From: Myxococcales bacterium | GTDB lineage: Bacteria > Myxococcota_A > UBA9160 > UBA4427 | DNA: 60,823 bases | Assembly: GCA_012960035.1 (NCBI GenBank) | Contig: DUBZ01000125.1 | Span: 2,507 to 63,329, forward strand | Direction: 5' to 3' | In this document: positions 35,787 to 44,060 of the stretch, one piece after another | How the letters are laid out: each line of letters starts with the position of its first letter | Position numbering within the stretch: position 1 is the stretch's first letter | Program-made: the position numbers and the translations under genes | The notes under the pieces: model-generated | What the model was told of the DNA's origin: nothing | The model's database searches: none | The model's input: only the letters and a program-made list of their open reading frames with translations

Positions 35787-36584
35787 ATGTTGCAAGAAGG
35801 ACAAGACCTACTGGCGGAAGCGAATGAGCTCAACGGCTTTCTCGACACCCTCAACGACGAGTTGTGGGATCGCCCGACGACGTTCATGGAATGGACGCCG
35901 TGGGACGTCGTTGCGCACTTGCATTACTTCGACTTGGTTTCGATATCGGCGCTTCAAGGCGAAGACGTCTTTGTTCCCGAACGCAACGCGTTGATGAAGC
36001 AGGTCATGGGCGGTTCGACGAACAAGCAGATCGCCCGCGAACGCTTTGGCGATATTGGCGCGGACCCGTTGCGGTCTCGCTGGATTGAAACGTGCACCGA
36101 CTTGGCGAACCAGCTTGCCGACAGTGATCCGAAGCGGCGCCTTCCCTGGTTCGGCCCTGACATGGGCGTGCGCATGTTTACCACCGCGCGCTACATGGAG
36201 ACGTGGTCTCACAGCCAAGAGATCTACGACTTGGCGGGCGCGACGCGCAGCTATAACGATCGCATCAAGCACATCTGCGCGATCGGTAACCGCACGTTCG
36301 GTTGGACATTCGTGAATCGCAAGATGGAAGTCCCCGGGCCCCCGCCGTTCGTTCGTTTGACCGCACCCTCTGGTGAGATTTGGGAATGGAATGAAGGGAG
36401 CGGCGAAGAAGTCATCACCGGTTTGGCGTCGGATTTCTGCCATGTCGTAACCCAAGGCCGCAATGTGGAAGAGACCGCGCTCGACGTGAAGGGCGAAATC
36501 GCGACGCTCTGGATGTCCATTGCTCAATGCTTTGCTGGTGGGGCCGTCGATCCGCCCAAGCCTGGTGCACGACTCAAGGAATAG
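35787..36584 (+). CDS. DinB/MDMPI-fold metal-binding protein (TIGR03084-like)
   Basis: 265 residues. An N-terminal four-helix DinB/maleylpyruvate-isomerase-type domain has its metal ligands visible: WTPWDVVAHLHYFD (H44 or H46) and YMETWSHSQEIYD (E138, H142). The C-terminal half carries a small beta domain (VRLTAPSGEIWEWNEGSGEE). The pattern resembles the TIGR03084 family, best known to me from actinobacteria. Fold relatives use mycothiol or other thiols as cofactor; the activity of this protein is unknown. ATG 35787 has GGGAGG upstream and lies 48 bp after the flavoprotein gene. Confidence 0.68.
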   Translation: MLQEGQDLLAEANELNGFLDTLNDELWDRPTTFMEWTPWDVVAHLHYFDLVSISALQGEDVFVPERNALMKQVMGGSTNKQIARERFGDIGADPLRSRWIETCTDLANQLADSDPKRRLPWFGPDMGVRMFTTARYMETWSHSQEIYDLAGATRSYNDRIKHICAIGNRTFGWTFVNRKMEVPGPPPFVRLTAPSGEIWEWNEGSGEEVITGLASDFCHVVTQGRNVEETALDVKGEIATLWMSIAQCFAGGAVDPPKPGARLKE

Positions 36585-36641
36585 ACCCGTTGCAGCATGC
36601 GCCGCTCCTCGCGGGTGCCCGCACTTTATGGAGTACATCGA

Positions 36642-37844
36642 ATGGATCTCGAATTTGGTCAGAAGTACGAAGACTTTCGCCAAGAAGTGAAGCACTTCGT
36701 TGAGAATAACAAGCCCAAGAAACCAGCCAAAGGTTCGCTTGGCACCCTCGAAACCCGAAACGCGTTGGTCGACTGGCTGAGCTTGCAAGTCGAACATGGC
36801 TATTGGGCGCGAACCATCCCGAAAGAATACGGCGGCTTTGGCGCTGAGCCTGACTTGCTCGAAACCGTCATTATGGATGAAGAGTTCAACAAGGTCGGGA
36901 TCCCGCGCGGGATGTCGGCCCAGGGGCCGTCGATGCTCGTGCCGACGCTGCTCGAGCACGGCAGCGAAGAACAGCGCAAGGCCTACATCGGCAAGACGAT
37001 GCGCGGCGAAATCATGTGGTGTCAGGGGTATTCGGAGCCTGGCTCGGGTAGTGACCTCGCAAGCCTTCAGACGGCTGGCACGGATGACGGCGACGACATC
37101 TTGATTAACGGCCAAAAAATTTGGACAAGCTCCGCGGATAAGTCCGAGATGATTTTCATTCTGGTTCGCACCGAACCGGATGCCAAAAAGCATGCTGGAA
37201 TCAGCTACATCCTAGCGCCAATGGACACCCCCGGTATCGAAGTTCAGCCCCTGCGCACCATGTCGGGCGACCTCGGTGAGAACTCGTTCAACCAAGTGTT
37301 CTTCACCGATGTGCGTGTTCCGAAAACCAACATTGTGGGCAAACGCGGCGAAGGCTGGAAGATCGCCAACACGACGCTCAAGCACGAGCGCAACTCACTG
37401 AACTCAAACGGCGAGGGGAACATGGTTCGCTTGGTGAAGCTGATGGCTCAAGAAAAGGTCAACGGCGTAACCGCGATGGACAGTCCGGTCTTACGAGACC
37501 GGTTGATGGCGCTCCAAGGTCGGATGCTGGCCATGAAGCATCACAGCATGCGGATGTTGACCTGCAGCTTGAAGGACGAGTCGCCAGGTGTTGCGGGCTT
37601 GATCGCCAAACTTCAAAACTGTCAACTCAACTTCGACATGTCGGCGCTCGCGATCGACGTGATGGGCGAACTCGGTGGTCTCTACGACCACACCAAGTAC
37701 GAACGCGACCGCGGCTACTGGCAGACTCACTCGTTCTTTTCCCTCGGTCTGATTATTGGCGGAGGCACCGCGCAGATTCAGAAAAACATCATTTCTGAGC
37801 GCGGTCTCGGGATGCCGCGCGAGCCGAAGCCCGCCAAGGCTTAG
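36642..37844 (+). CDS. Acyl-CoA dehydrogenase, large-type subunit of second pair
   Basis: 400 residues. FAD motif MWCQGYSEPGSGSDLASLQ near 125-143 is nearly identical to that of the 2.3-kb gene, but this copy lacks the lysine-rich insertion. The N-terminus is MDLEFGQKYEDFRQEVKHF; ATG 36642 has GGAG eight bases upstream. The C-terminal GGGTAQIQKNIISERGLGMPRE (near 370-391) replaces the usual EGGTSEV. Followed at 65 bp by a small-type subunit, so a second heteromeric enzyme is likely. Substrate unknown; the flanking flavoproteins suggest a ring- or side-chain-derived CoA ester. Confidence 0.86.
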   Translation: MDLEFGQKYEDFRQEVKHFVENNKPKKPAKGSLGTLETRNALVDWLSLQVEHGYWARTIPKEYGGFGAEPDLLETVIMDEEFNKVGIPRGMSAQGPSMLVPTLLEHGSEEQRKAYIGKTMRGEIMWCQGYSEPGSGSDLASLQTAGTDDGDDILINGQKIWTSSADKSEMIFILVRTEPDAKKHAGISYILAPMDTPGIEVQPLRTMSGDLGENSFNQVFFTDVRVPKTNIVGKRGEGWKIANTTLKHERNSLNSNGEGNMVRLVKLMAQEKVNGVTAMDSPVLRDRLMALQGRMLAMKHHSMRMLTCSLKDESPGVAGLIAKLQNCQLNFDMSALAIDVMGELGGLYDHTKYERDRGYWQTHSFFSLGLIIGGGTAQIQKNIISERGLGMPREPKPAKA

Positions 37845-37909
37845 GCCGGGCCGCCTTGCAACACGCCGTACAGGCTTGAGACGAACAAAAGAATCAAAAG
37901 GAACACCCG

Positions 37910-39019
37910 ATGGATTTTGGACTTTCAGAAGATCAGCAGATGCTCGAAGAAACGGTGCGCAGCTTCCTTCGCGACCAGGTGCCGATCACCCGCGTACGTG
38001 ACATCCGCGATGCCTGCGAAAAAGATCGTGAAAACGGTTGCCCCAACGATCGTGCCATTTGGAGTCAACTCGCCGAACTCGGTGTGACGGGCATCCTAGT
38101 TCCCGAAAGCCAGGGGGGGAGTGCGCTAGCGCCGCTGGACGCGGCCATCGTCGCACAGTCTCTTGGCTATGCGGCGACGCCTACGCCGTTTGTAACGTCG
38201 GGCGTGATGGTGCCGGTTGCACTCACCCACCTCGGCGGCAGTGAAGCGGAGGGTTGGCTCTCCGGGATCGCGGGCGGCGAAATCACGTTCGGTGTCGCGG
38301 TAACCGAAGCATTCTCGGTCCGCGAAGAAGCGGGCGTAAATCTTGCCGATGGAAAAATTAGCGGCAAAGCGATGATGGCGATGGACACCCTCAACGCAGA
38401 CTTCATTCTCTTGACGCTTGGTGCAGGCAAGTTGGCGGTGATTCGGGCTGACGCTGCGGGGCTTACCAAGAACCGACTGATCACCACGGACGTCACGCGC
38501 TGCACTGCGGAACTCATCCTCGACGGCGTCGCGACAGAGATCGTTTACGACGATGCTGCAGACCCCATCAAACGGATGTTCGAAGTCGGACGCATTGCGT
38601 TGGCTGCCGACACATTTGGGGCTTGCGAGTCGATGATCGAGCAGTCGGTTCGCTACGCGCAGGAACGCAAGCAGTTCGATCGGGCGATTGGCTCCTTCCA
38701 AGCGGTGAAGCATATGTGCGCCGAAATGATCGCCGACTTGGAGCCTGCGCGATCGCTCATTTGGTACGCGGCACATAGTTATGTCGCCATGCCGGAAGAA
38801 ACGCCCTTGATGGCATGTCACGCGCTCGCACATATTTCCGAAATTGGTCGCGAGATCGCGAGTGTTTCAACTCAGGTGCACGGGGGCATCGGGTGGACCG
38901 ACGAGCAGAACCTTCACTTTTGGTTCAAGCGCATAGGCCTTGCACGGCACATGCTCGGCGGTCCCGAATACCTGCGTCGCTGTGCGGCAGAACTGCAGGG
39001 GCTCGCGGCCGCGTCTTAA
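37910..39019 (+). CDS. Acyl-CoA dehydrogenase, small-type subunit of second pair
   Basis: 369 residues. Starts MDFGLSEDQQMLEETVRSFLRDQVP and ends with the signature STQVHGGIGWTDEQNLHFWFKR near 322-343. The FAD loop is degenerate (VTEAFSVREEAG near 124 instead of TEPxxGSD), as in the first small subunit. ATG 37910 follows AAAAGGAAC. It is the partner of the preceding gene by order, spacing and size. Confidence 0.86.
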   Translation: MDFGLSEDQQMLEETVRSFLRDQVPITRVRDIRDACEKDRENGCPNDRAIWSQLAELGVTGILVPESQGGSALAPLDAAIVAQSLGYAATPTPFVTSGVMVPVALTHLGGSEAEGWLSGIAGGEITFGVAVTEAFSVREEAGVNLADGKISGKAMMAMDTLNADFILLTLGAGKLAVIRADAAGLTKNRLITTDVTRCTAELILDGVATEIVYDDAADPIKRMFEVGRIALAADTFGACESMIEQSVRYAQERKQFDRAIGSFQAVKHMCAEMIADLEPARSLIWYAAHSYVAMPEETPLMACHALAHISEIGREIASVSTQVHGGIGWTDEQNLHFWFKRIGLARHMLGGPEYLRRCAAELQGLAAAS

Positions 39020-39064
39020 TACCGCTGAAATTTACGAGATCAACGCAGTGTAGGGAGGGGAACG

Positions 39065-40186
39065 ATGAACACCAAGATCGCCCAAGAACTCGGACTCGAA
39101 TTTCCAATCTTTGCCTTCACGCACTGCCGCGACGTTGCTGCGGCTGTGTCCAAGGCCGGAGGCCTTGGCGTCCTGGGTGTTGCGGGTCATTCCATCGATG
39201 CACTCAAAAGTGAACTTGAGTGGATCGAAAACGAAGTCGGTGACAAACCGTTTGGCGTCGACCTCTTGTTGCCGACTAAATTTGTGGGAAGCGACGCCGG
39301 AGGTGAGGGCGGAGAGAAACTCGACAAACACATCCCCGACGAACATCGTGCCTTCGTCAATAAACTGCTCGAAGACCATGGTGTCCCTGAATTGCCCAAA
39401 GACGCGCGGATCGGCAGCGAGTTCGCGGTGGGCTACGAACAGCAGCGCGAAGTCATCGAACTCGTTTTTCAGCACAAGATCAGCTTGATCGCGAGTGCGC
39501 TTGGCCCGCCGCCCGAGTGGATGATCGAGACGGCACGGGAGAAGGGCGTCAAAGTTGCGGCCCTTGCCGGCACCGTCGAACACGCGAGACGACACGTCGA
39601 AGCGGGTGTCGACATCGTGGTTGCGCAGGGAACCGAGGCGGGGGGACACACTGGAAGCATTTCTACGCTTGTGTTGGTCCCCGAAGTCGTGGACGCGGTA
39701 CACCCGATCCCGGTGTTAGCAGCGGGCGGCATCGGAAACGGACGCCAACTCACAGCGGGCCTCGCGCTTGGCGCCCAAGGGGTTTGGACGGGCTCGGTGT
39801 GGCTTACAACCGAAGAAGCAGAGACGCACCCAGTCGTGAAGGAGAAATTTTTAAAGGCCGGGCTGGGAGATACGTTGCGCAGTCGCTCGATGACGGGAAA
39901 GCCGGCCCGCCAGCTTCGCAGTGCGTGGACCGACGCGTGGGACGATCCGTCGAACCCCGACCCGCTCCCGATGCCGTTGCAACCACGCTTGGTTCACGAG
40001 GCACAGGCGCGTATTTCCCGAACAGCGCACAAGAACAAGGGCGCAGCCGAGCTCTCGAACTACTTTGTGGGTCAGATCGTAGGTTCGCTCAACGAAGTGA
40101 AGAGCGTTCGAACCGTGATGGAAGAGTTCGCGATGGAATACGCGGACACGATGGAACGGCTCGACGGCTGGGCGGGCGACGAATAG
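39065..40186 (+). CDS. Nitronate monooxygenase-like FMN protein, second copy
   Basis: 373 residues, same family as the 34.6-kb gene but clearly diverged, so not a recent duplication. AAVSKAGGLGVLGVAGHS is at 26-43, the FMN segment AQGTEAGGHTGSI at 187-199, and AAGGIGNGRQLTAGLALGAQGVWTG near 219-243. ATG 39065 has GGGAGGGG upstream. It lies 45 bp after the dehydrogenase subunit and 70 bp before an SDR gene, so probably one transcript from 34.5 to 41.0 kb. Confidence 0.8.
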   Translation: MNTKIAQELGLEFPIFAFTHCRDVAAAVSKAGGLGVLGVAGHSIDALKSELEWIENEVGDKPFGVDLLLPTKFVGSDAGGEGGEKLDKHIPDEHRAFVNKLLEDHGVPELPKDARIGSEFAVGYEQQREVIELVFQHKISLIASALGPPPEWMIETAREKGVKVAALAGTVEHARRHVEAGVDIVVAQGTEAGGHTGSISTLVLVPEVVDAVHPIPVLAAGGIGNGRQLTAGLALGAQGVWTGSVWLTTEEAETHPVVKEKFLKAGLGDTLRSRSMTGKPARQLRSAWTDAWDDPSNPDPLPMPLQPRLVHEAQARISRTAHKNKGAAELSNYFVGQIVGSLNEVKSVRTVMEEFAMEYADTMERLDGWAGDE

Positions 40187-40256
40187 GGTTTGCGGTCCGA
40201 TTCATTTCGATACGCTTGCGGAACCCGTCCACTTCATCCCATAAAGGATCCACCCC

Positions 40257-41021
40257 ATGAACATCGAAGGCAAAGCGGCAATCGTCACTGGAGCAGGCAC
40301 GGGAGTAGGGCGCGCAACCGCGTACCGACTGGCCGACGCGGGTTGCTCGGTGCTCGTCAATTACAGCCGCTCACAAGACGCCGCCGAGGCGGTTGCTGCA
40401 GAGTGTGAAAGCCGAGGTGTGAAGGCGTTGGCGTACAAGGCCAACGTTGCGGAGGATGCCGAGTGTCGCGCGATGGTCCGTGAAGCCGAGCGCGCGTTCG
40501 GGCAATTGGACGTGTTGGTCAACAATGCGGGCACCACGAAGTTTATCCCCCACGCAAACCTCGAAGATGTTCAAGCCGAAGACTGGACGAACATCATGAG
40601 CGTCAATCTCGTCGGTCCCTTTCAGTGCTCGCGAGCGGCAAAGGACCTGCTGCAAGCGGGTGGCGGCGGCGAGATCGTGATGACGTCCAGTGTCGCGGGC
40701 TTGGCCGGAACAGGAAGTTCAATTCCGTACTGCGCGTCGAAGGCTGCGTTGAACAACATGGTCGTCACGCTCGCACGGGTTCTCGGTCCGAACATCCGCG
40801 TCAATGCAGTTGCCCCGGGTTTCATCGATGGTGAATGGTTGCAGCAGGGCTTGGGCGATGCTTACGAACCCATCAAGGCGGCACAGCAGGCCAAGTCGCC
40901 GCTCGGCAAGGTGACCACGCCCGATGACATCGCGGCCGGCATCATGTCGATCATTACCGGGGCGGATCTCGTCACGGGACACGTGCTCCCCGTCGAAGGC
41001 GGCATCTTGATCGGCGGCTAA
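40257..41021 (+). CDS. Short-chain dehydrogenase/reductase (SDR)
   Basis: 254 residues, classical SDR. Cofactor motif TGAGTGVG (11-18), NNAG (89-92), catalytic Ser145, Tyr158 and Lys162 (YCASK). A Gly-rich N-terminus with NYSRS after strand 2 suggests NADPH preference. It probably oxidises or reduces a hydroxyacyl-CoA or ring carbonyl in the same pathway as its neighbours. Last intact gene of the run; its TAA is the first arm of a perfect hairpin. Confidence 0.88.
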   Translation: MNIEGKAAIVTGAGTGVGRATAYRLADAGCSVLVNYSRSQDAAEAVAAECESRGVKALAYKANVAEDAECRAMVREAERAFGQLDVLVNNAGTTKFIPHANLEDVQAEDWTNIMSVNLVGPFQCSRAAKDLLQAGGGGEIVMTSSVAGLAGTGSSIPYCASKAALNNMVVTLARVLGPNIRVNAVAPGFIDGEWLQQGLGDAYEPIKAAQQAKSPLGKVTTPDDIAAGIMSIITGADLVTGHVLPVEGGILIGG

Positions 41022-41039
41022 GAGCAGAACAGGCTCTTA
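41019..41039 (+). terminator. Hairpin at the end of the catabolic run
   Basis: TAAGAGC, a seven-base loop, then GCTCTTA: a perfect 7-bp inverted repeat whose first arm contains the SDR stop codon. No U-run follows, so it may end the operon with help or protect the mRNA end. Confidence 0.4.
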
Positions 41040-41131
41040 GTAACTCCGCCGTTCCCGCACGATCCCGACCCCCGTTTCGATTAGGACTTTGAGCTGAGCG
41101 TTCATCATCGCCGGCTTCCTGCACGTGCACG

Positions 41132-41380
41132 GTGCACTTCGGAGACATTCTGCACACGCCGCCGCCTCCCACCGGAGAGAACGCGGGCCGTCGAGTGCTT
41201 TACTTCAAATTCGCGATGCCAAAAACATTCGAAGCGATCCCTGCCGGCGCGCATTACAACGACTTGCTGTTCAAGCAGGGGGCGGGGGGGCGGGTCGCAA
41301 CGCGTGCGGATACGTGGTCGGACGACGACACTCCAGAAGGCTTCCAAGTGGCCCGTTTCGAAGACCGCGACGAAGACTGA
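41132..41380 (+). pseudogene. Probable 3' remnant of a phytanoyl-CoA dioxygenase-like gene
   Basis: An 82-codon frame reads HFGDILHT near its start and GRRVLYFKF near residue 19-28, followed by PKTFEAIPAGAHYNDLL. This matches the last third of PhyH-type Fe(II)/2-oxoglutarate dioxygenases (GDvl.H...pN.g..RRvlYf.F). The first two thirds with the HxD metal motif are absent, and the sequence just upstream is occupied by the SDR gene and hairpin. The rest of the 565-bp gap (41022-41586) shows nothing recognisable. A short real protein is possible, but I favour a remnant. Confidence 0.4.
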
Positions 41381-41586
41381 ACGGGTCGCTCGCGGCGCCA
41401 ACACGGTGACGCGGTGGGGGCGCCTGAATGCGGGTGGATTGCAGATCTTGTTGGGGCTGGATGCATCGCGGAAGCCGTTCACAATTGGCCCCCACGCGAA
41501 AGGGGGGCGAAGCTCCTCTCTAGATTGGACACGAGTCGTCTAAGGGATTATCAAGAGGGGTACTGCTGCAGCCTTGGAGTCGTTAG

Positions 41587-44001
41587 ATGTCCGCGCCCGC
41601 GTCTACGCCACAACCGACGTCAGCCCCCGCGTCTACGCCGATCAACCAACCGATCGCCGAGCCCGAATGGCCTGCATCCGGTGACCGGCCGATTGTCTTC
41701 TTGTTGGACGCGGCCTCGTCTCTCGAAGAAGCGATCCTGCGCGACTGGATCGAACGCGCGCGTCCCGAAGGCGTTGCGTCCAGTTCTAATGAGGCGATCA
41801 CGATCGTGTCTTCTCGTCGGCCGAGAGGAAACAAGCTTGGTTCCCTCGAACCCGCTCTCGCGACTTCGAGTGATCCACTTCTCGCACCGCTGCGCGTGCT
41901 TTGGTTGCCCAAAGAGCGGGAAGGAAAACGCGTCGCGAGCTTGCGCGACATTTTGCGCTTCGGCGACCCGCGCGACCCCGGCCACATTCGCGCAGCGTAC
42001 GTGTACCGATTCGAAAAGGATCGGGTTTGCATCGTGGCGGCCGAGCCTGCACCCGCGTCTAATCTGCGTGAGCGTTGGCGCGCAGCCGCCGGTCGAGACG
42101 TCGCCGAAACTGTTGGTCTGGCGCACTACGTGGCGAAGCAAGCGGCTCTCGCGCTTGACCGCGCAGAGCGCAAAATTCGTGGGGCGCGTTACAAGGTCCC
42201 GCGCTTCCTTCACGAAGAAATTCTGACCCGTCCTTCATTTCTTGGTGGTCTCGACACCCTCGCGCGAGAAGAGGACGTGGCGCCTCCCGTCGTTCGTCGC
42301 AAGGCGGAGCGGTATCTGAAAGAAATTGCTGCGAATCACAGCCCACTGATGATCGACATCTTCGCTCAACTCAGTCGCTCGTCGTCAACTCGTGGTTACG
42401 AAGGACTTCGCTTCGATTCGGAACAGATCGAGGTCGTACGCAAACTCGCCCAGCAGCACTCGGTGGTCTTTATCCCGACCCATAAATCGAACCTCGATCA
42501 CATGGTGATGTTTCGAGTGCTCCACGAAGACGGGATGCCGCCAAACCATACGGCGGGTGGCATCAATATGAACTTCTTCCCGACGGGCCCAATTGCTCGG
42601 CGTGCGGGTATCTTCTTCATCCGCCGCAGCTTCAACGACAATGAAATCTACAAGTTCGTCCTGCGCGCTTATATCGATTTTCTGATCGAGAAACGCTTTC
42701 CGATCGAATGGTTTATCGAGGGTGGCCGGTCGCGCATCGGGAAGCTTCTCCCGCCTCGGTACGGGATGCTCTCGTATGTCGTCGATTCGTACCGTCGCGG
42801 CAAGAGCGACGACGTGATCTTGATTCCGGTTTCAATCGCGTATGACCAGATTTCAGAAGTCGGAGATTATTCGCGCGAGGAACGCGGCGCTGCAAAAGAG
42901 GCCGAAGGTTTCACTTGGCTCGTCAAGTTCTTGCGTCGACTCGGGCACAAATACGGCCATATCGACCTGCGTTTCGGCGAACCCTTGTCACTGCGTGCCG
43001 CCCTTGGGCCACCTGGTGACGGCGAAGGGGGTGAGAGGTTCGACAAGCTCACCGTGCCCAAGCTCGCTTTCGAAGTGTGCGCTCGCATGAATCGCGTGAC
43101 GCCCATTACCCCGATTTCTTTGGGGATGGTGGCGCTGCTCGGTTGTGGTGATCGCGCAATGAGCCTGCCGGAAATACAACTCTCGCTTCGCTACCTGGTT
43201 GAGTTTGTGACCAAGCGGGGCTTCCCGACGACCACGAAACTTTCACTAAGCACCCACGACGAAATTCAGCAAACCCTCGACCCGTTGGTTGATAGCGGCG
43301 TACTTGCGCGGTTCGATGAAGGGCCCGAGGTCATCTATTCGATCGCGTCAGAGCAACATCTTTCTGCGGCGTACTACCGAAATACGATGATCCACTTCTT
43401 GCTCAACAGCGCCATCGTGGAACTCGCGCTCTTGCGCGCGTCGGAATGTGAAACTGGGGACTGCCGCGAAGCGTTCTGGAACGAAGCGATGTTGATGCGC
43501 GATCTGCTGAAGTTCGACTTCTTCTTCTCGGAGAAAGACGACTACCACGAAGAGGTCAAGAGCGAGCTGTCACTCCATGCGCAAGATTGGGAACAAGCGA
43601 TCGCGAGCCCGGGCGCGGCCCGGGAACTGCTTGAACAGATTCGGCCTTTTCATGCGCACCGCACCTTACGTTCATTTCTCGAGGCGTATCAGGTGGTGGC
43701 CGATCGTTTGCTAATGCACGGAAGCGAAGCGGTGGAAGATGAGGCTGCCTTGCTACGCGACTGCATGGTCTGGGGTAAGCAATACACGCTCCAGCGGCGT
43801 ATTCGTAGCGCGGAGTCAGTGTCCAAGCTTTTGCTCAAGAACGGAATCAGCCTGGCGCGCAACCGTGGGCTGCTTGAGGGTGAAACCGAGGCGTTGTCCC
43901 TCGGAAGGAAGCGGCTCGTCGAAGAGTTGCGTGAATCGATCAGGCGCGTCAGTGTCATTGATGCACTGGCGTCTGCTCGACGGGCCGGCGCGCTCGACTA
44001 A
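41587..44001 (+). CDS. plsB: Glycerol-3-phosphate 1-O-acyltransferase
   Basis: 804 residues, full PlsB length. Acyltransferase block I THKSNLDHM with H299 and D304, block II GIFFIRRSF (341-349), block III EWFIEGGRSR (374-383) and block IV LIPVSIAYDQ near 418-427. It acylates sn-glycerol 3-phosphate at the inner membrane, the first step to phospholipids and triacylglycerol. The N-terminus has a duplicated SAPASTP (2-8 and 12-18). ATG 41587 has GGAG eight to eleven bases upstream. Followed by a WS/DGAT and an HAD-PlsC fusion, which together span the route to neutral lipid. Confidence 0.92.
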   Translation: MSAPASTPQPTSAPASTPINQPIAEPEWPASGDRPIVFLLDAASSLEEAILRDWIERARPEGVASSSNEAITIVSSRRPRGNKLGSLEPALATSSDPLLAPLRVLWLPKEREGKRVASLRDILRFGDPRDPGHIRAAYVYRFEKDRVCIVAAEPAPASNLRERWRAAAGRDVAETVGLAHYVAKQAALALDRAERKIRGARYKVPRFLHEEILTRPSFLGGLDTLAREEDVAPPVVRRKAERYLKEIAANHSPLMIDIFAQLSRSSSTRGYEGLRFDSEQIEVVRKLAQQHSVVFIPTHKSNLDHMVMFRVLHEDGMPPNHTAGGINMNFFPTGPIARRAGIFFIRRSFNDNEIYKFVLRAYIDFLIEKRFPIEWFIEGGRSRIGKLLPPRYGMLSYVVDSYRRGKSDDVILIPVSIAYDQISEVGDYSREERGAAKEAEGFTWLVKFLRRLGHKYGHIDLRFGEPLSLRAALGPPGDGEGGERFDKLTVPKLAFEVCARMNRVTPITPISLGMVALLGCGDRAMSLPEIQLSLRYLVEFVTKRGFPTTTKLSLSTHDEIQQTLDPLVDSGVLARFDEGPEVIYSIASEQHLSAAYYRNTMIHFLLNSAIVELALLRASECETGDCREAFWNEAMLMRDLLKFDFFFSEKDDYHEEVKSELSLHAQDWEQAIASPGAARELLEQIRPFHAHRTLRSFLEAYQVVADRLLMHGSEAVEDEAALLRDCMVWGKQYTLQRRIRSAESVSKLLLKNGISLARNRGLLEGETEALSLGRKRLVEELRESIRRVSVIDALASARRAGALD
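41596..41639 (+). repeat. 14-bp direct repeat inside plsB
   Basis: CCCGCGTCTACGCC occurs at 41596-41609 and 41626-41639, in register, and gives the repeated SAPASTP at the PlsB N-terminus. A recent 30-bp in-frame duplication explains it. Confidence 0.6.
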
Positions 44002-44060
44002 CTCCCTCCTCCTCCTCCCTCCCTCTCGCGAATGCGTGATCGAGCGTAAGGAAGCCATAG

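Noticed and set aside
35808..37193. Long open frame on the minus strand (about 461 codons)
   Set aside because: Antisense to two well-supported genes; no motif and no plausible ribosome-binding site.
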